From NCBI RefSeq assembly GCF_000226255.1, contig NZ_AGFG01000027.1, positions 1 through 50,996 on the forward strand: DNA of 50,996 nt. Reading direction: 5' to 3'. Positions within the stretch are counted from its first letter, which is position 1, and every line of letters begins with the position of its first letter. This stretch comes from Desulfovibrio sp. A2. Lineage in GTDB: Bacteria; Desulfobacterota; Desulfovibrionia; Desulfovibrionales; Desulfovibrionaceae. Of this stretch, positions 16,536-27,367 are shown one piece after another. Both the position numbers and the translations under genes were made by a program. A model generated the notes under the pieces. That model saw only the letters and a program-made list of their open reading frames with translations. It made no database searches and had not been told where the DNA came from.

Positions 16536-16563
16536 AGAAAAGGCCGCCCCGTTGGGGGCGGCC
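16536..16563 (-). terminator. Terminator of the dcw cluster after ftsZ
   Basis: On the minus strand GGCCGCCCC (16542-16550 complement arm) pairs perfectly with 16555-16563 around a four-base loop and is followed by CCTTTTCTCG. It lies about 200 bases past the ftsZ stop. The remaining part of the 16372-16763 gap shows only small GC-rich stems. Confidence 0.75.
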
Positions 16564-16763
16564 CTCCCGTAAACCGTGCCCGGGATGGAGAGGCGTCTTC
16601 TTCGTCCCGTGCGCGGGGTCTATCGTGCGCGCGTGGCGCGTATGCACCGGTGCCTGCGGCGTACCCCCCCGGTTGTAACGCCGGATCCGCAGGACCGGGC
16701 GGGCCGCATGCCTCCTGCCCGCGCGGGGCAAGGAAAGGGCACGGCCCGTCGGGCTTCCGTCCG

Positions 16764-18044
16764 CTAGTCCGCCTGCTTGCGGATGAAGGACGGAATCTCG
16801 AACTCGTCCTCGTCGAAGATGAAGTCTTCTTCGCCGGGGGCGTGGGTGTTGATGCGGTTCACCGTGGCCTGCACCTGGCCCTGTTTGCGCAGGTAGGCGG
16901 GAATGTTGCGGTCGTCTTCCGAGAAACCGCCCATGCCGCGCGGCTGCAGCGCGGGCTTGGCCTGCTGCGCCTGTTCGGCGCGCGGCTGCGCGGCCGAGCG
17001 GGGCGCGGGCTGGGCCTGCGGGGCCGCGCCGCCCTTGCGGAACGGGGTGACCGTGCCCGACTTGCCCGCGCCATCAACGCTGACCATGTCCGCGTCGATG
17101 CCGGTGGCGATGACGGTGATGCGCATTTCCTCGCCCGCCGTGTCGTCGAACACGGTGCCGAAGAAGATGCGCGCGTCTTCGTGCGCGGCTTCCTGGATGA
17201 TCCCGGCGGCTTCGCTGACTTCGTCGATGGTCAGGTCGGGCCCGCAGGTGATGTTCATGAGCACGCCGCGCGCGCCGTCGATGGAAACGTCTTCCAGCAG
17301 CGGGCTGGTGATGGCCTTCATGGCGGCTTCGCGGGCGCGCGATTCGCCGCGCGCGATGCCCGCGCCCATCATGGCAAGGCCGGATTCGCCCATCACCGCC
17401 TTCACGTCCGCGAAGTCGAGGTTGATGAGGCCGGGCACCATGATCAGGTCGGAAATGCCCTTCACCGCGAAGTACAGCACCTCGTCGGCCTTCTTCAGCA
17501 TTTCCACGAAGGTGGCCTTCTTGGGGGCCAGGGAGAGCAGGCGGTCGTTGGGGATGGTGATCAGGCTGTCCACGTGCTCGCGGAATTCGGAGATGCCCAC
17601 TTCCGCGGCTTCAAGGCGCTTCTTGCCTTCGAAGAAGAACGGCTTGGTGACCACGCCCACGGTCAGCGCGCCCAGTTCCTTGGCGGCCTGCGCGATGACG
17701 GGGGCCGCGCCGGTGCCGGTGCCGCCGCCCATGCCCGCGGTGACGAAGACCATGTCGGCCTCGCCGATGGCGTCCTTGATGGCGCTCATGCTCTCAAGGG
17801 CGGCGTCGCGGCCGATGCCGGGGTTGGCGCCCGCGCCGAGGCCCTTGGTGAGTTTGTCGCCGAGTTGGATCTTCACTTCTGCGGAAGACCGGCTAAGGGC
17901 CTGGATATCGGTGTTCGCCGCGATGAAGGTGACCCCCTTCAACGCCGAAGAAATCATGTTCTGGACCGCGTTGCCGCCACCGCCGCCGACGCCGATGACC
18001 TTTATCTTCGCAGTGCTTTCGGCATCGATCTCGTGAAATTCCAT
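16764..18044 (-). CDS. ftsZ: Cell division protein FtsZ
   Basis: A 426-aa tubulin-like GTPase that forms the division ring. The GTP-binding signature GGGTGTG lies at residues ~106-112, NxxR-type and T7-loop sequence ([11 protein letters not shown]) follow near 200. The C-terminus has a Gln/Ala/Pro-rich linker and ends in the conserved tail [14 protein letters not shown] that binds FtsA. ATG 18044 is supported by AAGGAGAGG eight bases upstream; a longer frame into ftsA is not needed. It is the last gene of the dcw cluster, 43 bases after ftsA. Confidence 0.98.
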   Translation of the reverse strand: MEFHEIDAESTAKIKVIGVGGGGGNAVQNMISSALKGVTFIAANTDIQALSRSSAEVKIQLGDKLTKGLGAGANPGIGRDAALESMSAIKDAIGEADMVFVTAGMGGGTGTGAAPVIAQAAKELGALTVGVVTKPFFFEGKKRLEAAEVGISEFREHVDSLITIPNDRLLSLAPKKATFVEMLKKADEVLYFAVKGISDLIMVPGLINLDFADVKAVMGESGLAMMGAGIARGESRAREAAMKAITSPLLEDVSIDGARGVLMNITCGPDLTIDEVSEAAGIIQEAAHEDARIFFGTVFDDTAGEEMRITVIATGIDADMVSVDGAGKSGTVTPFRKGGAAPQAQPAPRSAAQPRAEQAQQAKPALQPRGMGGFSEDDRNIPAYLRKQGQVQATVNRINTHAPGEEDFIFDEDEFEIPSFIRKQAD

Positions 18045-18087
18045 ACGCCTCTCCTTGTCCGAATGACTGGTCCGCAGGACCCACGGT

Positions 18088-19314
18088 TTACGAGATGTCG
18101 GAGAACCACTTGCGCATGCGCGACAGCACGCGGTTGAACACGTTTCCGTCGCGGATGCGGAACTTGAGCTCAAGGCCCTCCTTTTCCGCGCCGTAGCGCA
18201 AAAGCCCCACGGCGGTGGCGAACTTCGGGCTGTTCACCACGTCACGCAGCCCTCCCACATTGCGGGGGTAGCCGATGCGGGTGGGCATGTTGAAAATCTG
18301 CTCGCCAAGTTCCTGGCACCCGTCGATGAGGGCCGTGCCGCCAGTCAGCACCACGCCCGCCCCGATCATGCTCTTGAAGCCGGAGCGCACGAGTTCCTGA
18401 TCCACCAGCGACAGGATTTCCTCCATGCGGGGTTCGCAGATTTCGGCCAGCACCTGGCGCGACAGGCGGCGCGGTTCGCGCCCGCCCACGCTCGGCACCT
18501 CGATGAGGTCGTCGTTGCGCACAAGGTCGGCCATGGCGCAGCCGTACTTGACCTTGATCTTTTCGGCCGAAACCATGGGGGTGCGCAACCCGAACGCGAT
18601 GTCGTTGGTCAGGTTCTGTCCGCCCAGCGCAAGCACGCCCGTGTGCTTGATGGAATCGTTGGAGAACACGGCGATGTCGGTGGTGCCGCCGCCAAGGTCG
18701 ACGAGGGCGACGCCAATCTCCCTCTCTTCCTCGGTCAGCACGGCCTTGCTGGAGGCCAGCGCCTCGAGCACGATGTCCGACACGTCGAGCCCGCTCCTGT
18801 GGCAGGAGCGCACGATGTTCTGGGCGGACGTCACGGCGCCCGTCACGATGTGCACCTTGACCTCTAGCCGCACGCCCGCCATGCCGAGCGGGTCGGCAAT
18901 GCCGCGCTGGTCGTCCACGATGTATTCCTGCGGAAGGATGTGGATGACTTCTCGGTCCAGCGGAATGGCCACGGCTTTCGCCGCGTCCAGCGCGCGTTCG
19001 ACGTCCTTGGGGCCCACCTCGCCGCCTTTTACGGCGATGACGCCATGACTGTTGAAGCCCTTGATGTGGCTGCCCGCGATACCCGCATAGACCGAACGGA
19101 TTTCGCAGCCAGCCATCAACTCGGCTTCTTCAAGAGCTTTCTTGATGGACTGGACGGTCTGCTCGATGTTGACCACCACGCCCTTGCGCAGGCCGGTGGA
19201 GGGACTGGTGCCGATGCCGACGATATCGACCCCGTCGGGCGTGGCTTCTCCCACGACCGCGCAAATCTTGGTGGTTCCGATATCAAGGCCGACAATCAGG
19301 TCCGACTTGGGCAT
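18088..19314 (-). CDS. ftsA: Cell division protein FtsA
   Basis: A 408-aa actin-like ATPase that tethers FtsZ to the membrane. The phosphate-1 motif [15 protein letters not shown] is at the N-terminus, the 1C (SHS2) region follows at ~85-165, and phosphate-2 [13 protein letters not shown] and adenosine motif [11 protein letters not shown] are present. The C-terminus ends with basic and hydrophobic residues ([13 protein letters not shown]), the amphipathic membrane-targeting helix. An AGGAG site precedes ATG 19314. It lies between ftsQ and ftsZ. Confidence 0.98.
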   Translation of the reverse strand: MPKSDLIVGLDIGTTKICAVVGEATPDGVDIVGIGTSPSTGLRKGVVVNIEQTVQSIKKALEEAELMAGCEIRSVYAGIAGSHIKGFNSHGVIAVKGGEVGPKDVERALDAAKAVAIPLDREVIHILPQEYIVDDQRGIADPLGMAGVRLEVKVHIVTGAVTSAQNIVRSCHRSGLDVSDIVLEALASSKAVLTEEEREIGVALVDLGGGTTDIAVFSNDSIKHTGVLALGGQNLTNDIAFGLRTPMVSAEKIKVKYGCAMADLVRNDDLIEVPSVGGREPRRLSRQVLAEICEPRMEEILSLVDQELVRSGFKSMIGAGVVLTGGTALIDGCQELGEQIFNMPTRIGYPRNVGGLRDVVNSPKFATAVGLLRYGAEKEGLELKFRIRDGNVFNRVLSRMRKWFSDIS

Positions 19315-19384
19315 CTGCTACTCCTGTTTACGCGATGCCGAACGGGTGCCGCTGGGGCTGCCCGTGCGGTTTCGCACTGCCGGG

Positions 19385-20224
19385 TCAGCCGCCGAGGGCG
19401 GCGTCCTTCTGTACCCAGACGTTGACGCCCCCTGCCTTCACCTCGCGCACCTGCTTCAGTTCACCCCGACGGGCAAGGTCGTCGAGCACCTTACCCAGCC
19501 TGTCGAGATTGTCGCGCCAGTCTTCCAGCGCGATGCTGAGACGCAGGTCGCTGTTTTCCAGATACAGTTCCACGCCCTTGCCGGGGCTAAGGCGAACCCA
19601 CGATACCAAGGCGATGTCCACGGGCAGCCTGGCCCGTTTCAGATCGCCGGTTATCTCGGGCAGACGCTCCAGCGCCTCCTCGGCCCCCGCCTCCACTTCC
19701 AGCGTGGGCAGCGAGGTGAACCGGCCCGCCCCCACCGGGGCGATGATGTTGCCGTGTTCGTCGGCGTAGAGAAGTTCGCCTCCGCGCTGTACCCAGAACT
19801 TCGGCTCCCGTTCAGCGACTTTTATCGCAAATCCGTCAGGAAGCAACCTTTTTACGGACACTTCCGTAATCCAGGGATTGCGCAGCAGCCCCGACTCCAT
19901 CTCCGCGATGTTCACCGCAAGGCTGTTCGAGCCGGGGGCAATGCCCGCCAACGCCAGGATTTCCTCTTGTCTTAACCTCAAATTGCCGGAGACTTCAATA
20001 GTTTTGACTGCAAAATATTCAGAACTCGTCGCATATCTGTAGACGTACAGCAAACCTACACTTATTCCGGCAAGAACAGACACCAAAACCAACATGGTGA
20101 ATATCCATTTGGCCAATGGCATCACCCCGTTACCGGGATGCAGCGTAGCCTTTTGCGGCTTTACGCTTTTTCTGCTGTACGCATTTTTCGCGCCTTTTTT
20201 CCCGCGCGACAATGCTATCGCCAT
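19385..20224 (-). CDS. ftsQ: Cell division protein FtsQ
   Basis: A 279-aa bitopic membrane protein. A basic cytoplasmic N-terminus (about 35 residues) is followed by one membrane helix (WIFTMLVLVSVLAGISVGLLYVY region). Then come a POTRA domain (FAVKTIEVSGNLRLRQEEILALAGI) and the FtsQ beta-domain (NPWITEVSVKRLLPDGFAIKVAEREP). FtsQ connects early and late divisome proteins in the periplasm. Its ATG 20224 overlaps the end of murB by ten bases. Confidence 0.95.
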   Translation of the reverse strand: MAIALSRGKKGAKNAYSRKSVKPQKATLHPGNGVMPLAKWIFTMLVLVSVLAGISVGLLYVYRYATSSEYFAVKTIEVSGNLRLRQEEILALAGIAPGSNSLAVNIAEMESGLLRNPWITEVSVKRLLPDGFAIKVAEREPKFWVQRGGELLYADEHGNIIAPVGAGRFTSLPTLEVEAGAEEALERLPEITGDLKRARLPVDIALVSWVRLSPGKGVELYLENSDLRLSIALEDWRDNLDRLGKVLDDLARRGELKQVREVKAGGVNVWVQKDAALGG

Positions 20225-21135
20225 GACCAGACCTTCACTTCCATATCAAGATCAATTCCAAAACGTTCACTCACGGCAACTTTTGCAAACTGCAATAAAC
20301 TGAGGGCGTCTTTCGCAGTGCCTGTTCCTTCATTGATCATGAAATTGGCGTGCATTTCCGAAAAAGACATACCACCAATACGGTATCCCTTAAGGCCAGC
20401 CGCATCAAGCAACTTTCCCGCAGGGTTCTGCGGCGAAGGATTGCGGAACACGCACCCCGCACTGTGGGCCAGCACAGGTTGCGTCGCCTTCTTCTTCAGG
20501 TAATTTCCGCGCATGGCGGCATGGATGGCTGCCCCGTCACCCCGTGTCAGGGCGAAGGTGGCCGAGGTGACCAGAAACCAGCCGTCCAGCGGCGCGCCAG
20601 TGGCGTCCAGCACGGAAAAATGGCGGTAGCCGTAACGGAACCGCTCCGGCCCCAGGGTCGCGTGGCCAAGGGCGGGAGAAAACACGGTGACGGCATGCAG
20701 TGCGGAACCGCACTCGCAACCGTAGGAACCGGCGTTCATGGCCACCGCGCCGCCCACCCCGCCGGGGATGCCCGCAAGGCCTTCCATGCCGCCAAGCCCC
20801 CACGAGGCCAGGCGGGCCAGCAGGCGCGGCAGCCGCTGCGCGGCGCCCACGCGCACCAGCACGCGGCCATCCTCGGTTTCTCCGGTGAGTTGCGGCTCCG
20901 CGCCGAAGGGGCCGTCGCCCGCCAGCGTCACCACCACCACGGGCAGTTCGCCGTCGTCGGCAAGGATGTTGCTGCCGCAGCCCAGCATGCGCGGCTCGCC
21001 GCCCAGGCGGGCCAGCGCTTCGGGCAGGCCGTCCAGGTCCTCCGGCCCGGCCGCGCGCACCTCGGCCAGCGCCCTGCCGCCAAGGCGGAGCGTGGTGCGG
21101 TGCGCAAGCACGGGGCCGTCGAGAACCTTGAGCAT
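20215..21135 (-). CDS. murB: UDP-N-acetylenolpyruvoylglucosamine reductase
   Basis: A 306-aa FAD enzyme that makes UDP-MurNAc from the enolpyruvyl precursor using NADPH. Visible motifs are GCGSNILADDGELP (FAD), GIPGGVGGAVAMNAGSYG, and the C-terminal block SAGCVFRNPSPQNPAGKLLDAAGLKG with IGGMSFSEMHANFMIN. The proton-donor position is Cys (GCVF) where E. coli has Ser, a known variant. The murC stop is one base before this start (TAGCATG), so translation is coupled. Confidence 0.97.
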   Translation of the reverse strand: MLKVLDGPVLAHRTTLRLGGRALAEVRAAGPEDLDGLPEALARLGGEPRMLGCGSNILADDGELPVVVVTLAGDGPFGAEPQLTGETEDGRVLVRVGAAQRLPRLLARLASWGLGGMEGLAGIPGGVGGAVAMNAGSYGCECGSALHAVTVFSPALGHATLGPERFRYGYRHFSVLDATGAPLDGWFLVTSATFALTRGDGAAIHAAMRGNYLKKKATQPVLAHSAGCVFRNPSPQNPAGKLLDAAGLKGYRIGGMSFSEMHANFMINEGTGTAKDALSLLQFAKVAVSERFGIDLDMEVKVWSWR

Positions 21136-21136
21136 G

Positions 21137-22504
21137 CTATTCCCTTTCCAGGTAGCGGGGGCCGATGGTGGTCACGTTGCCCGCGCCCAGCGTCAGCAGA
21201 AGGTCGCCGGGTTGCAGCACGCCGGGCAGCGCCGCCAGCACGGAATCGAAGTCCTGATGGTAGGTCACGTCGGTCTTGGACACCTGGCGGATTCCCTGGG
21301 CAAGGCTTTGCCCGCTCACGCCGGGGATGGGCTTTTCCGACGCGGGGTAGATTTCCGTCAGCAGCAGCTTGTCCACCCCGTCGAACACCTTGCAGAACTC
21401 GCCGAACAGGGCCTGGGTGCGGGTGAACCGGTGCGGTTGGAACACCACCACCAGCCGCCGGTGCGGAAAGCACTGGCGCGCCGTGGCCAGGGTGGCCGCG
21501 ATTTCCGCCGGGTGGTGGCCGTAATCGTCCACCACCAGCACGCCGTCGCGCTCGCCCTTGCGTTCGAAGCGCCGCCCCACCCCGCCGAACTTGGCCAGCC
21601 CCGCCACGATCTTCTCGGGCGCGATGTCGCATTCCAGCGCAACGCCTATGGCGGCCAGGGCGTTCAGGATGTTGTGGCGGCCCGGCTGGGCCAGGCGCAC
21701 CTGGCCGATGTCCTCGCCGTTGACGATGACGTTGAACAGGCTGGTGTCCGCACAGGCCAGCACCTCGGCCCGGATGGCGTTGAGCTCGTCGAAGCCGTAG
21801 GTGATCACCGGGCGCTTCACGCGGGGCAGCAGTCGGCGCACTCCGGGGTCGTCGCCGCAAACCACGTTCATGCCGTAGAACGGCACCTTGTTCATGAAGT
21901 CCACGAAGGCGTCGTCGATGGCCTGTAACGAGGGGTAATGGTCCATGTGGTCCATGTCCACGTTGGTGACCACGGTGACGATGGGGAACAGGCACAGGAA
22001 CGAGCCGTCCGATTCGTCCGCCTCGGCGATGAGGTATTGGCCGTCGCCCAGGCGCGCGTTGGCGCCGTAGGCGTTCAGCCGCCCGCCGATGATCACCGTG
22101 GGGTCGGTGCCCGCCTCGTCGAAGATGGCGGCGGCCAGCGAGGTGGTGGTGGTCTTGCCGTGCGTGCCCGCGATGGCGATGCCCGTGCGCAGGCGCATCA
22201 GCTCGGCCAGCATTTCGGCGCGCGGAATGATGGGGATGCCCCGCGTGCGCGCAGCCGCCACTTCCGGGTTGTCGTCGCCGATGGCCGTGGACTTCACCAG
22301 CACCTGCGCGTCCGTGACGTTGCCCGCGCCATGCCCGATGAAAATCTCCGCCCCCAGCTTGCGCAGGCGGCGCACCACCGTGCCGTCGGCCATGTCCGAA
22401 CCGCAGACCTCGTAGCCCAGGTTCAGCAGCACTTCGGCAATGCCGCTCATGCCCGAGCCGCCGATGCCGACCATGTGTATTTTCTTGATCTTGTTGTTAT
22501 TCAT
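21137..22504 (-). CDS. murC: UDP-N-acetylmuramate--L-alanine ligase
   Basis: A 455-aa Mur ligase adding L-Ala to UDP-MurNAc. The N-terminal Rossmann motif [14 protein letters not shown] is followed by the ATP loop [11 protein letters not shown] near residue 112, the EADESDGSF metal region near 172, and [11 protein letters not shown] near 345 typical of MurC. Length is normal. It lies 87 bases after murG and starts at ATG 22504 in an A/T-rich MNNNKIKK context that is unlike the surrounding GC-rich sequence but common for this gene start. Confidence 0.97.
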   Translation of the reverse strand: MNNNKIKKIHMVGIGGSGMSGIAEVLLNLGYEVCGSDMADGTVVRRLRKLGAEIFIGHGAGNVTDAQVLVKSTAIGDDNPEVAAARTRGIPIIPRAEMLAELMRLRTGIAIAGTHGKTTTTSLAAAIFDEAGTDPTVIIGGRLNAYGANARLGDGQYLIAEADESDGSFLCLFPIVTVVTNVDMDHMDHYPSLQAIDDAFVDFMNKVPFYGMNVVCGDDPGVRRLLPRVKRPVITYGFDELNAIRAEVLACADTSLFNVIVNGEDIGQVRLAQPGRHNILNALAAIGVALECDIAPEKIVAGLAKFGGVGRRFERKGERDGVLVVDDYGHHPAEIAATLATARQCFPHRRLVVVFQPHRFTRTQALFGEFCKVFDGVDKLLLTEIYPASEKPIPGVSGQSLAQGIRQVSKTDVTYHQDFDSVLAALPGVLQPGDLLLTLGAGNVTTIGPRYLERE

Positions 22505-22591
22505 AATCTTTCACGTCGCATTTCGCTGTGTTGCGGTCGCCGCCGGAGGCAAACAAAAAATCGACTCTGCCCGCGCAGGGCAACCATGAAC

Positions 22592-23710
22592 CTACTTGCG
22601 CCCCGCGAGGACGTCTTCCATGCCATCCACCACGGCGGCGGCGGCCTGCGGCCTACCCATGTCGCGAGCGGCGCTTCCCATGCGGTCCAGGCGCTGGCGG
22701 TCGGCCAGCAGCCCTGTGAGCACGCGGTCCAGGGCCACGGGGGCCTTGCCGTCGGGGCCGCCGACCTGGGGGACAAGATCCTTCTGTTCCACCACCAGCG
22801 CGGCCCCGGCGTCGGCGATGTGCCGGGCGTTGTGCAACTGGTGGTTGTGGGTGGCGAACGGAAACGGCACCAGCACCGAGGGCTTGCCCGCCACGGCCAG
22901 CTCGGCCACCGAGGTGGCCCCGGCGCGGCACAGCACGAGGTCGGCCCAGGTGTAGGCGCTGGCCACGTCGTCGATGAACGCCTCGACGCGGGCCTCGGAA
23001 ATTCCGGCCTGCTTGTAGCCCGCGCGCACCCGTTCCCAGTCGGCGGTGCCGGTCTGGTGCCACAGTTCCACCCCGGCGTCGCGCAGGGCGGGCAGCGCGG
23101 CCACCACGGCCTCGTTGACGGCGCGGGCGCCCAGGCTGCCCCCCATGACCAGCAGGCGGCGCGAACGGGCCGAGCGCGGCGTCGCTGCTGCCTCACCCGA
23201 CGCCACGATGGCCGCGCGCACCGGGTTGCCGGTGAGCACGCAGCGACGCGCGGGGAAAATCCCCGCCGTGTCCGGCAGGGACAGGAACACCCGCTGCACC
23301 ACCCGGCCCAGCAGGCGGTTGGTCAACCCGGGGATGGAATTCTGCTCGTGGATGGCGGCGGGCCTGCCGCACAGTCGCGCGGCCAGCACCCCGGCAAAGG
23401 CGGCGTAACCGCCGAAGCCCACCACCATGTCCGGATCGAACCGGCGCACCACGGAAACCGCGCGCCACACCCCAAGGGCCATGGCCCCGGCGGCGGCCAC
23501 CGCGCGCAGGCCGCGCCCCATCACGCCGCGCACCGGCAGGCCCACATACTCGAGCCCGGCGCGGGCCGCAAGGTCGGCCTCCGGCCCGTATTGCCCGCCC
23601 AGGAACAGGATGCGGGCCTTGGGATGGCGGCGGGTGATCTCCTCGGCCACGGCCAGCGCCGGGAAGATGTGCCCCCCGGTTCCGCCAGTGGTGAGGATGA
23701 CGCGGCGCAT
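22592..23710 (-). CDS. murG: Lipid II-forming GlcNAc transferase MurG
   Basis: A 372-aa GT28 glycosyltransferase that adds GlcNAc to lipid I on the cytoplasmic face of the membrane. The glycine-rich loop TTGGTGGHIFPALAVA is at residues 7-22, the second GGSLGARAVNE motif is near 190, and the UDP-GlcNAc region (CRAGATSVAELAVAGKPSVLVPFPFATHNHQ) is near 270-300. It lies 52 bases after ftsW in the cluster. Confidence 0.97.
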   Translation of the reverse strand: MRRVILTTGGTGGHIFPALAVAEEITRRHPKARILFLGGQYGPEADLAARAGLEYVGLPVRGVMGRGLRAVAAAGAMALGVWRAVSVVRRFDPDMVVGFGGYAAFAGVLAARLCGRPAAIHEQNSIPGLTNRLLGRVVQRVFLSLPDTAGIFPARRCVLTGNPVRAAIVASGEAAATPRSARSRRLLVMGGSLGARAVNEAVVAALPALRDAGVELWHQTGTADWERVRAGYKQAGISEARVEAFIDDVASAYTWADLVLCRAGATSVAELAVAGKPSVLVPFPFATHNHQLHNARHIADAGAALVVEQKDLVPQVGGPDGKAPVALDRVLTGLLADRQRLDRMGSAARDMGRPQAAAAVVDGMEDVLAGRK

Positions 23711-23762
23711 GGTGTGTCCTCCGGTGGATCGTGCGATGACAAGAACGTGCGACGGCGCGCCG

Positions 23763-24953
23763 TCAGCGCGCCGTCCGCGAGTAGTTCAGCAACAGGCCCA
23801 CGCAGGTCAGCGTGGTAAGCAGGCTGCTGCCTCCGTAGCTCAGGAAGGGCATGGGCACGCCCTTGGGGGGGGCCACGCCCATGACCACCGCCATGTTCAG
23901 CACGGCCCCCAGCAGCAGCACCAGGGTGATGCCGAAGGCGGTGAACCGGTCGCGCAGGTCCTCCTGCCGGGCGGCGATACGGAAGCACCGCCAGAACATC
24001 AGCCCCATCAGCACGAAGACCAGCGACATGCCGATGAAGCCCAGTTCCTCGCCCAATACGGCGATGATGAAGTCGTTGTGCGCTTCCGGCAGATAGAACA
24101 GCTTCTGGCGGCTGGCCCCGATGCCCACGCCGGTGATGCCGCCCGACCCCAGCGCGAACAGCGACTGCACCAGCTGGTAGCCGGAGTCCTGCGCGTCGGC
24201 GAAGGGGTCGAGAAAGGCGGTCAGGCGGCGGAACCGGTACGGCGACTGCACGATGAGCAGCCAGCCCCCGGCCACGGCGGCCGCACCGGAAAGGGCGAGG
24301 TAGATGAACCGCGTGCCGCCCACCAGGCACATGAAGAACAGGATCATGGCCAGCACCGCCGCCCCGCCGAAGTCGGGCTGAAGCAGCAGCAACCCGCAGA
24401 ACAGTCCCGTGACCGCGAACGGCGGGATGACCCCCCGGCTGAAGGTCTTGATGAGCGCCTGCTTGGTGCTCATGAAGTAGGCCAGATACAGGGCCAGGGC
24501 GATCTTGGTGAACTCCATGGGCTGCACGGCCACCGGCCCCAGAAGGATCCAGCGGCGCGCGCCGTTGACCTTGGTGCCCACCGGGGTCAGCACCAGGATG
24601 AGCAGCGCCAGCACCCCGAACAGGGCCGGGTATTGCAGCTTGTACAGCAGGTTGCGGGGCATCAGCGCGGCGGTGAACATGGCCGCGCCGCCCACGCAGG
24701 CGAAGATCATCTGGCGCTTGAAGAAGTAGTACTTGTCGCCATTGAAGCGCTCGGCCACGATGCCGCTGGCGGAAAGCACCATCAGCAGGCCGATGCCCAG
24801 CAGGGTGAGCGCGATGGCGAACAGCCACCAGTCCACCCCGCCCTGCGGGCCGTGGTCGCCCTGGGCGATGCCGCCAAAACTGCCGGAGCCGCCGTGCCGC
24901 AGTTCGGCCAGCGCGGCCGAGGGGTGGGCGTCCGCCTGCGCGCCGAACCTCAT
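23763..24953 (-). CDS. ftsW: Lipid II glycan polymerase FtsW (SEDS family)
   Basis: A 396-aa polytopic membrane protein with about ten hydrophobic segments. SEDS motifs include the LNGARRWI-like loop (KVNGARRWILLG), the extracellular region with DFIIAVLGEELGFIG, and the C-terminal PKGVPMPFLSYGGSSLL. FtsW polymerises septal glycan together with FtsI. The first ~40 residues are a hydrophilic His/Gly-rich extension. ATG 24953 overlaps the murD stop by four bases (ATGA). Confidence 0.96.
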   Translation of the reverse strand: MRFGAQADAHPSAALAELRHGGSGSFGGIAQGDHGPQGGVDWWLFAIALTLLGIGLLMVLSASGIVAERFNGDKYYFFKRQMIFACVGGAAMFTAALMPRNLLYKLQYPALFGVLALLILVLTPVGTKVNGARRWILLGPVAVQPMEFTKIALALYLAYFMSTKQALIKTFSRGVIPPFAVTGLFCGLLLLQPDFGGAAVLAMILFFMCLVGGTRFIYLALSGAAAVAGGWLLIVQSPYRFRRLTAFLDPFADAQDSGYQLVQSLFALGSGGITGVGIGASRQKLFYLPEAHNDFIIAVLGEELGFIGMSLVFVLMGLMFWRCFRIAARQEDLRDRFTAFGITLVLLLGAVLNMAVVMGVAPPKGVPMPFLSYGGSSLLTTLTCVGLLLNYSRTAR

Positions 24954-26275
24954 GGCAGGGCCTCCACCGCGCGGCGGAAGGCGTGGCCGCGCTCCTTGTA
25001 GTTGGCGAAGAGGTCGAAGCTGGAGGTGGCCGGGGCCATCACCACCGCGTCGCCGGGCTGGGCCAGCGCGGCGGCCTCGGCCACGGCGGGCTCCAGCGCT
25101 GGATGCCAGGACATGGAGAAATCACCCTGTCCCTGCCATGCCCCCTCGAAATGTTCACGACTGGCGCCAAAGCCCACCACGGCCCGCACCCGTTCTTGCA
25201 GCAGCGGCAGCAGGGACGCAAGGTCGCCCCCCTTGAACTTGCCGCCCACCATCAGCACCACGGGCCTGTCGAAGGCTTGCAGGGCCACGCGCAGGGCTTC
25301 CACCGTGGTGCACTTGGAATCGTTCACCCACAGCACGTCGTCGCGTTCGGCCACGGTTTCCAGACGGTGTTCCAGCGGGGCGAAGTCCGCCACGGCTTTC
25401 GCCGCCGCCTCCGGCGTCACGCCGAATTCGCGGCAGGCCTGCCACGCGGCCTCGATGTTGGCCAGGTTGTGGCCGCCCAGCAGGCGGGTTTGCGGAAATC
25501 GCTTCGCCCCGGCGTCGAAGAACAGCGTGCGGGGCTTCAGGTCGCGCGCGGTCGCCAGATCGCGCACGCCCTCGCCGAAGATGGCCAGGTCGCCTTCTTC
25601 CATGCAGCGGAACAGCCGGAACTTGGCGTCGATGTATTCCGCCATGTCCGCGTGGTAGTCGAGGTGGTTCTCGCTGACGTTGAGCAGCATGGCCACGCGC
25701 GGCCGAAAGGTGGTGCAGGCCTGCAACTGGAAGCTGGAAATCTCGATGACCAGCGCATCCGCGCGCGGCCCGCCATCCGCCACGGACAGCACGTACTCGC
25801 TGAGGGGGGTGCCGATGTTGCCGCCCAGGAACACCCCAAGACCCTGCGCCTTGAGCATGGCCGCGCACAGCGAGACCGTGGTGGTCTTGCCGCTGGTGCC
25901 GGTGACGGCCAACACGGGTTCGCCGTTGAGCTGCCGCCAGGCAAGCTCCATTTCGGCCAGCACCTCGGGCGCGTCCGGCCCCTCGGGCAGCAGCGGGCGC
26001 AGCGTGGCCACGGCCATGCCAGGGCTGGGCACCACGGCCCGCGCCCCCTCGAACTGCGCCGGGGAATGGGTGCCGGTGGCGATTTCCACGCCCGATGCGG
26101 CCGCCCATTGCAAAATGTCGGCAGGCACGCCGTCGGCCTTGCGTTCCAGCAGGCGCACGCGCGCCCCCATGCGGTGCAGCAGCCGCGCGGCAGCCATGCC
26201 CGAGCGGCCCGCGCCCACGACCACCACAAGGTCGCCCTTGCCGATGGTCCGCGCCATGTGCTTGTCGCAGGTCAT
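24950..26275 (-). CDS. murD: UDP-N-acetylmuramoylalanine--D-glutamate ligase
   Basis: A 441-aa Mur ligase adding D-Glu. The N-terminal domain binds UDP-MurNAc-L-Ala (VVVVGAGRSGMAAARLL), the ATP loop is GTSGKTTTV near residue 127, the lysine/metal region is ISSFQL near 175, and NDSKCTTVEA plus MVGGKFKGGD lie in the C-terminal half. ATG 26275 has GAGGATACGG upstream; an internal ATG six codons later is possible. It sits 15 bases after mraY and overlaps ftsW. Confidence 0.96.
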   Translation of the reverse strand: MTCDKHMARTIGKGDLVVVVGAGRSGMAAARLLHRMGARVRLLERKADGVPADILQWAAASGVEIATGTHSPAQFEGARAVVPSPGMAVATLRPLLPEGPDAPEVLAEMELAWRQLNGEPVLAVTGTSGKTTTVSLCAAMLKAQGLGVFLGGNIGTPLSEYVLSVADGGPRADALVIEISSFQLQACTTFRPRVAMLLNVSENHLDYHADMAEYIDAKFRLFRCMEEGDLAIFGEGVRDLATARDLKPRTLFFDAGAKRFPQTRLLGGHNLANIEAAWQACREFGVTPEAAAKAVADFAPLEHRLETVAERDDVLWVNDSKCTTVEALRVALQAFDRPVVLMVGGKFKGGDLASLLPLLQERVRAVVGFGASREHFEGAWQGQGDFSMSWHPALEPAVAEAAALAQPGDAVVMAPATSSFDLFANYKERGHAFRRAVEALP

Positions 26276-26290
26276 TGCCGTATCCTCGTC

Positions 26291-27367
26291 CTAGCGCAAC
26301 TTGAGAACAGACAGCGCCATCAGCCCCAGCAGCGCCGACATGATCCAGAACCTGATGATGATCTTCGACTCGGGGATGCCCTGCAGTTCAAAATGATGGT
26401 GCAGCGGGGCCATGCGGAAGATGCGCTTGCCCCCCGTGAACTTGAAGTAGCCCACCTGCAGGATCACCGACAGGGTTTCCACCACGAACAGTCCTCCCAC
26501 GATGAGCAGCAGCAGTTCCTGCTTGCACAGCACGGCCAGGAAGCCCAGCGCGCCGCCAAGGGCCAGCGAGCCCACGTCGCCCATGAACACCTGCGCGGGG
26601 TAGGCGTTGAACCACAGAAAGCCCAGGCTCGCACCCACCAGCGCCCCGCAGAACACCGTCACCTCGCCCACGCCGGGCACGTAGGGCACCTGCAGGTAGT
26701 TGGACATCTGCACGTTGCCCGCCACGTAGATGAACACGGCGAAGACCATGCCCGCGATGATGGTGGGGCCGATGGCCAGGCCGTCCAGCCCGTCGGTAAG
26801 GTTCACCCCGTTGGACGAGCCCACCATGACCGTCACGGCGAAGGGGATATACAGCCAGCCGAGGTCGGGCGCGAGGCCCTTGAAGAACGGGAAGGCGAGG
26901 CGCGTGGAATACACCGGCTCGGCGACCACCAGATACATGGCCACGGCGGCCACAACCACCTGACCCAGGAACTTGGCGCGCGCGGAAAGGCCCTTGTTGT
27001 TGCGGCGGCGCACCTTGATGTAGTCGTCCAGAAAGCCCACCAGGCCAAATCCCAGAAAGATGAGCATGGTCAGCCAGACGTACTTGTTGGTCAGGTCGGC
27101 CCACAGCAGCACGCTGATGGACAGCGAAAAGGCGATGAGCAGGCCGCCCATGGTGGGGGTGCCCGCCTTCTGCACGTGGCAGGTGACGTCCTCGTGGATC
27201 TGCTGGCCGCACTTGATGCGCTGCAGCCATTCGATGAACCGGGGCCCCATGAGGATGGACAGCAGCAACGCCGTCAGCAGCGCCCACACCGACCGGAAGG
27301 TGATGTAGCGGAAGACGTTGAGGACCGTGAATTCGGTGCTTAACGGATACAGCAGGTTATACAGCAT
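26291..27367 (-). CDS. mraY: Phospho-MurNAc-pentapeptide transferase
   Basis: A 358-aa membrane enzyme that moves phospho-MurNAc-pentapeptide to undecaprenyl phosphate, forming lipid I. About ten hydrophobic segments are present. Catalytic motifs are GFLDDYIKV near residue 117, [13 protein letters not shown] near 188, and [12 protein letters not shown] with [10 protein letters not shown] in the C-terminal third. It is full length. In related clusters murF lies immediately upstream, but only 108 noncoding bases separate it from murE here. Confidence 0.97.
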   Translation of the reverse strand: MLYNLLYPLSTEFTVLNVFRYITFRSVWALLTALLLSILMGPRFIEWLQRIKCGQQIHEDVTCHVQKAGTPTMGGLLIAFSLSISVLLWADLTNKYVWLTMLIFLGFGLVGFLDDYIKVRRRNNKGLSARAKFLGQVVVAAVAMYLVVAEPVYSTRLAFPFFKGLAPDLGWLYIPFAVTVMVGSSNGVNLTDGLDGLAIGPTIIAGMVFAVFIYVAGNVQMSNYLQVPYVPGVGEVTVFCGALVGASLGFLWFNAYPAQVFMGDVGSLALGGALGFLAVLCKQELLLLIVGGLFVVETLSVILQVGYFKFTGGKRIFRMAPLHHHFELQGIPESKIIIRFWIMSALLGLMALSVLKLR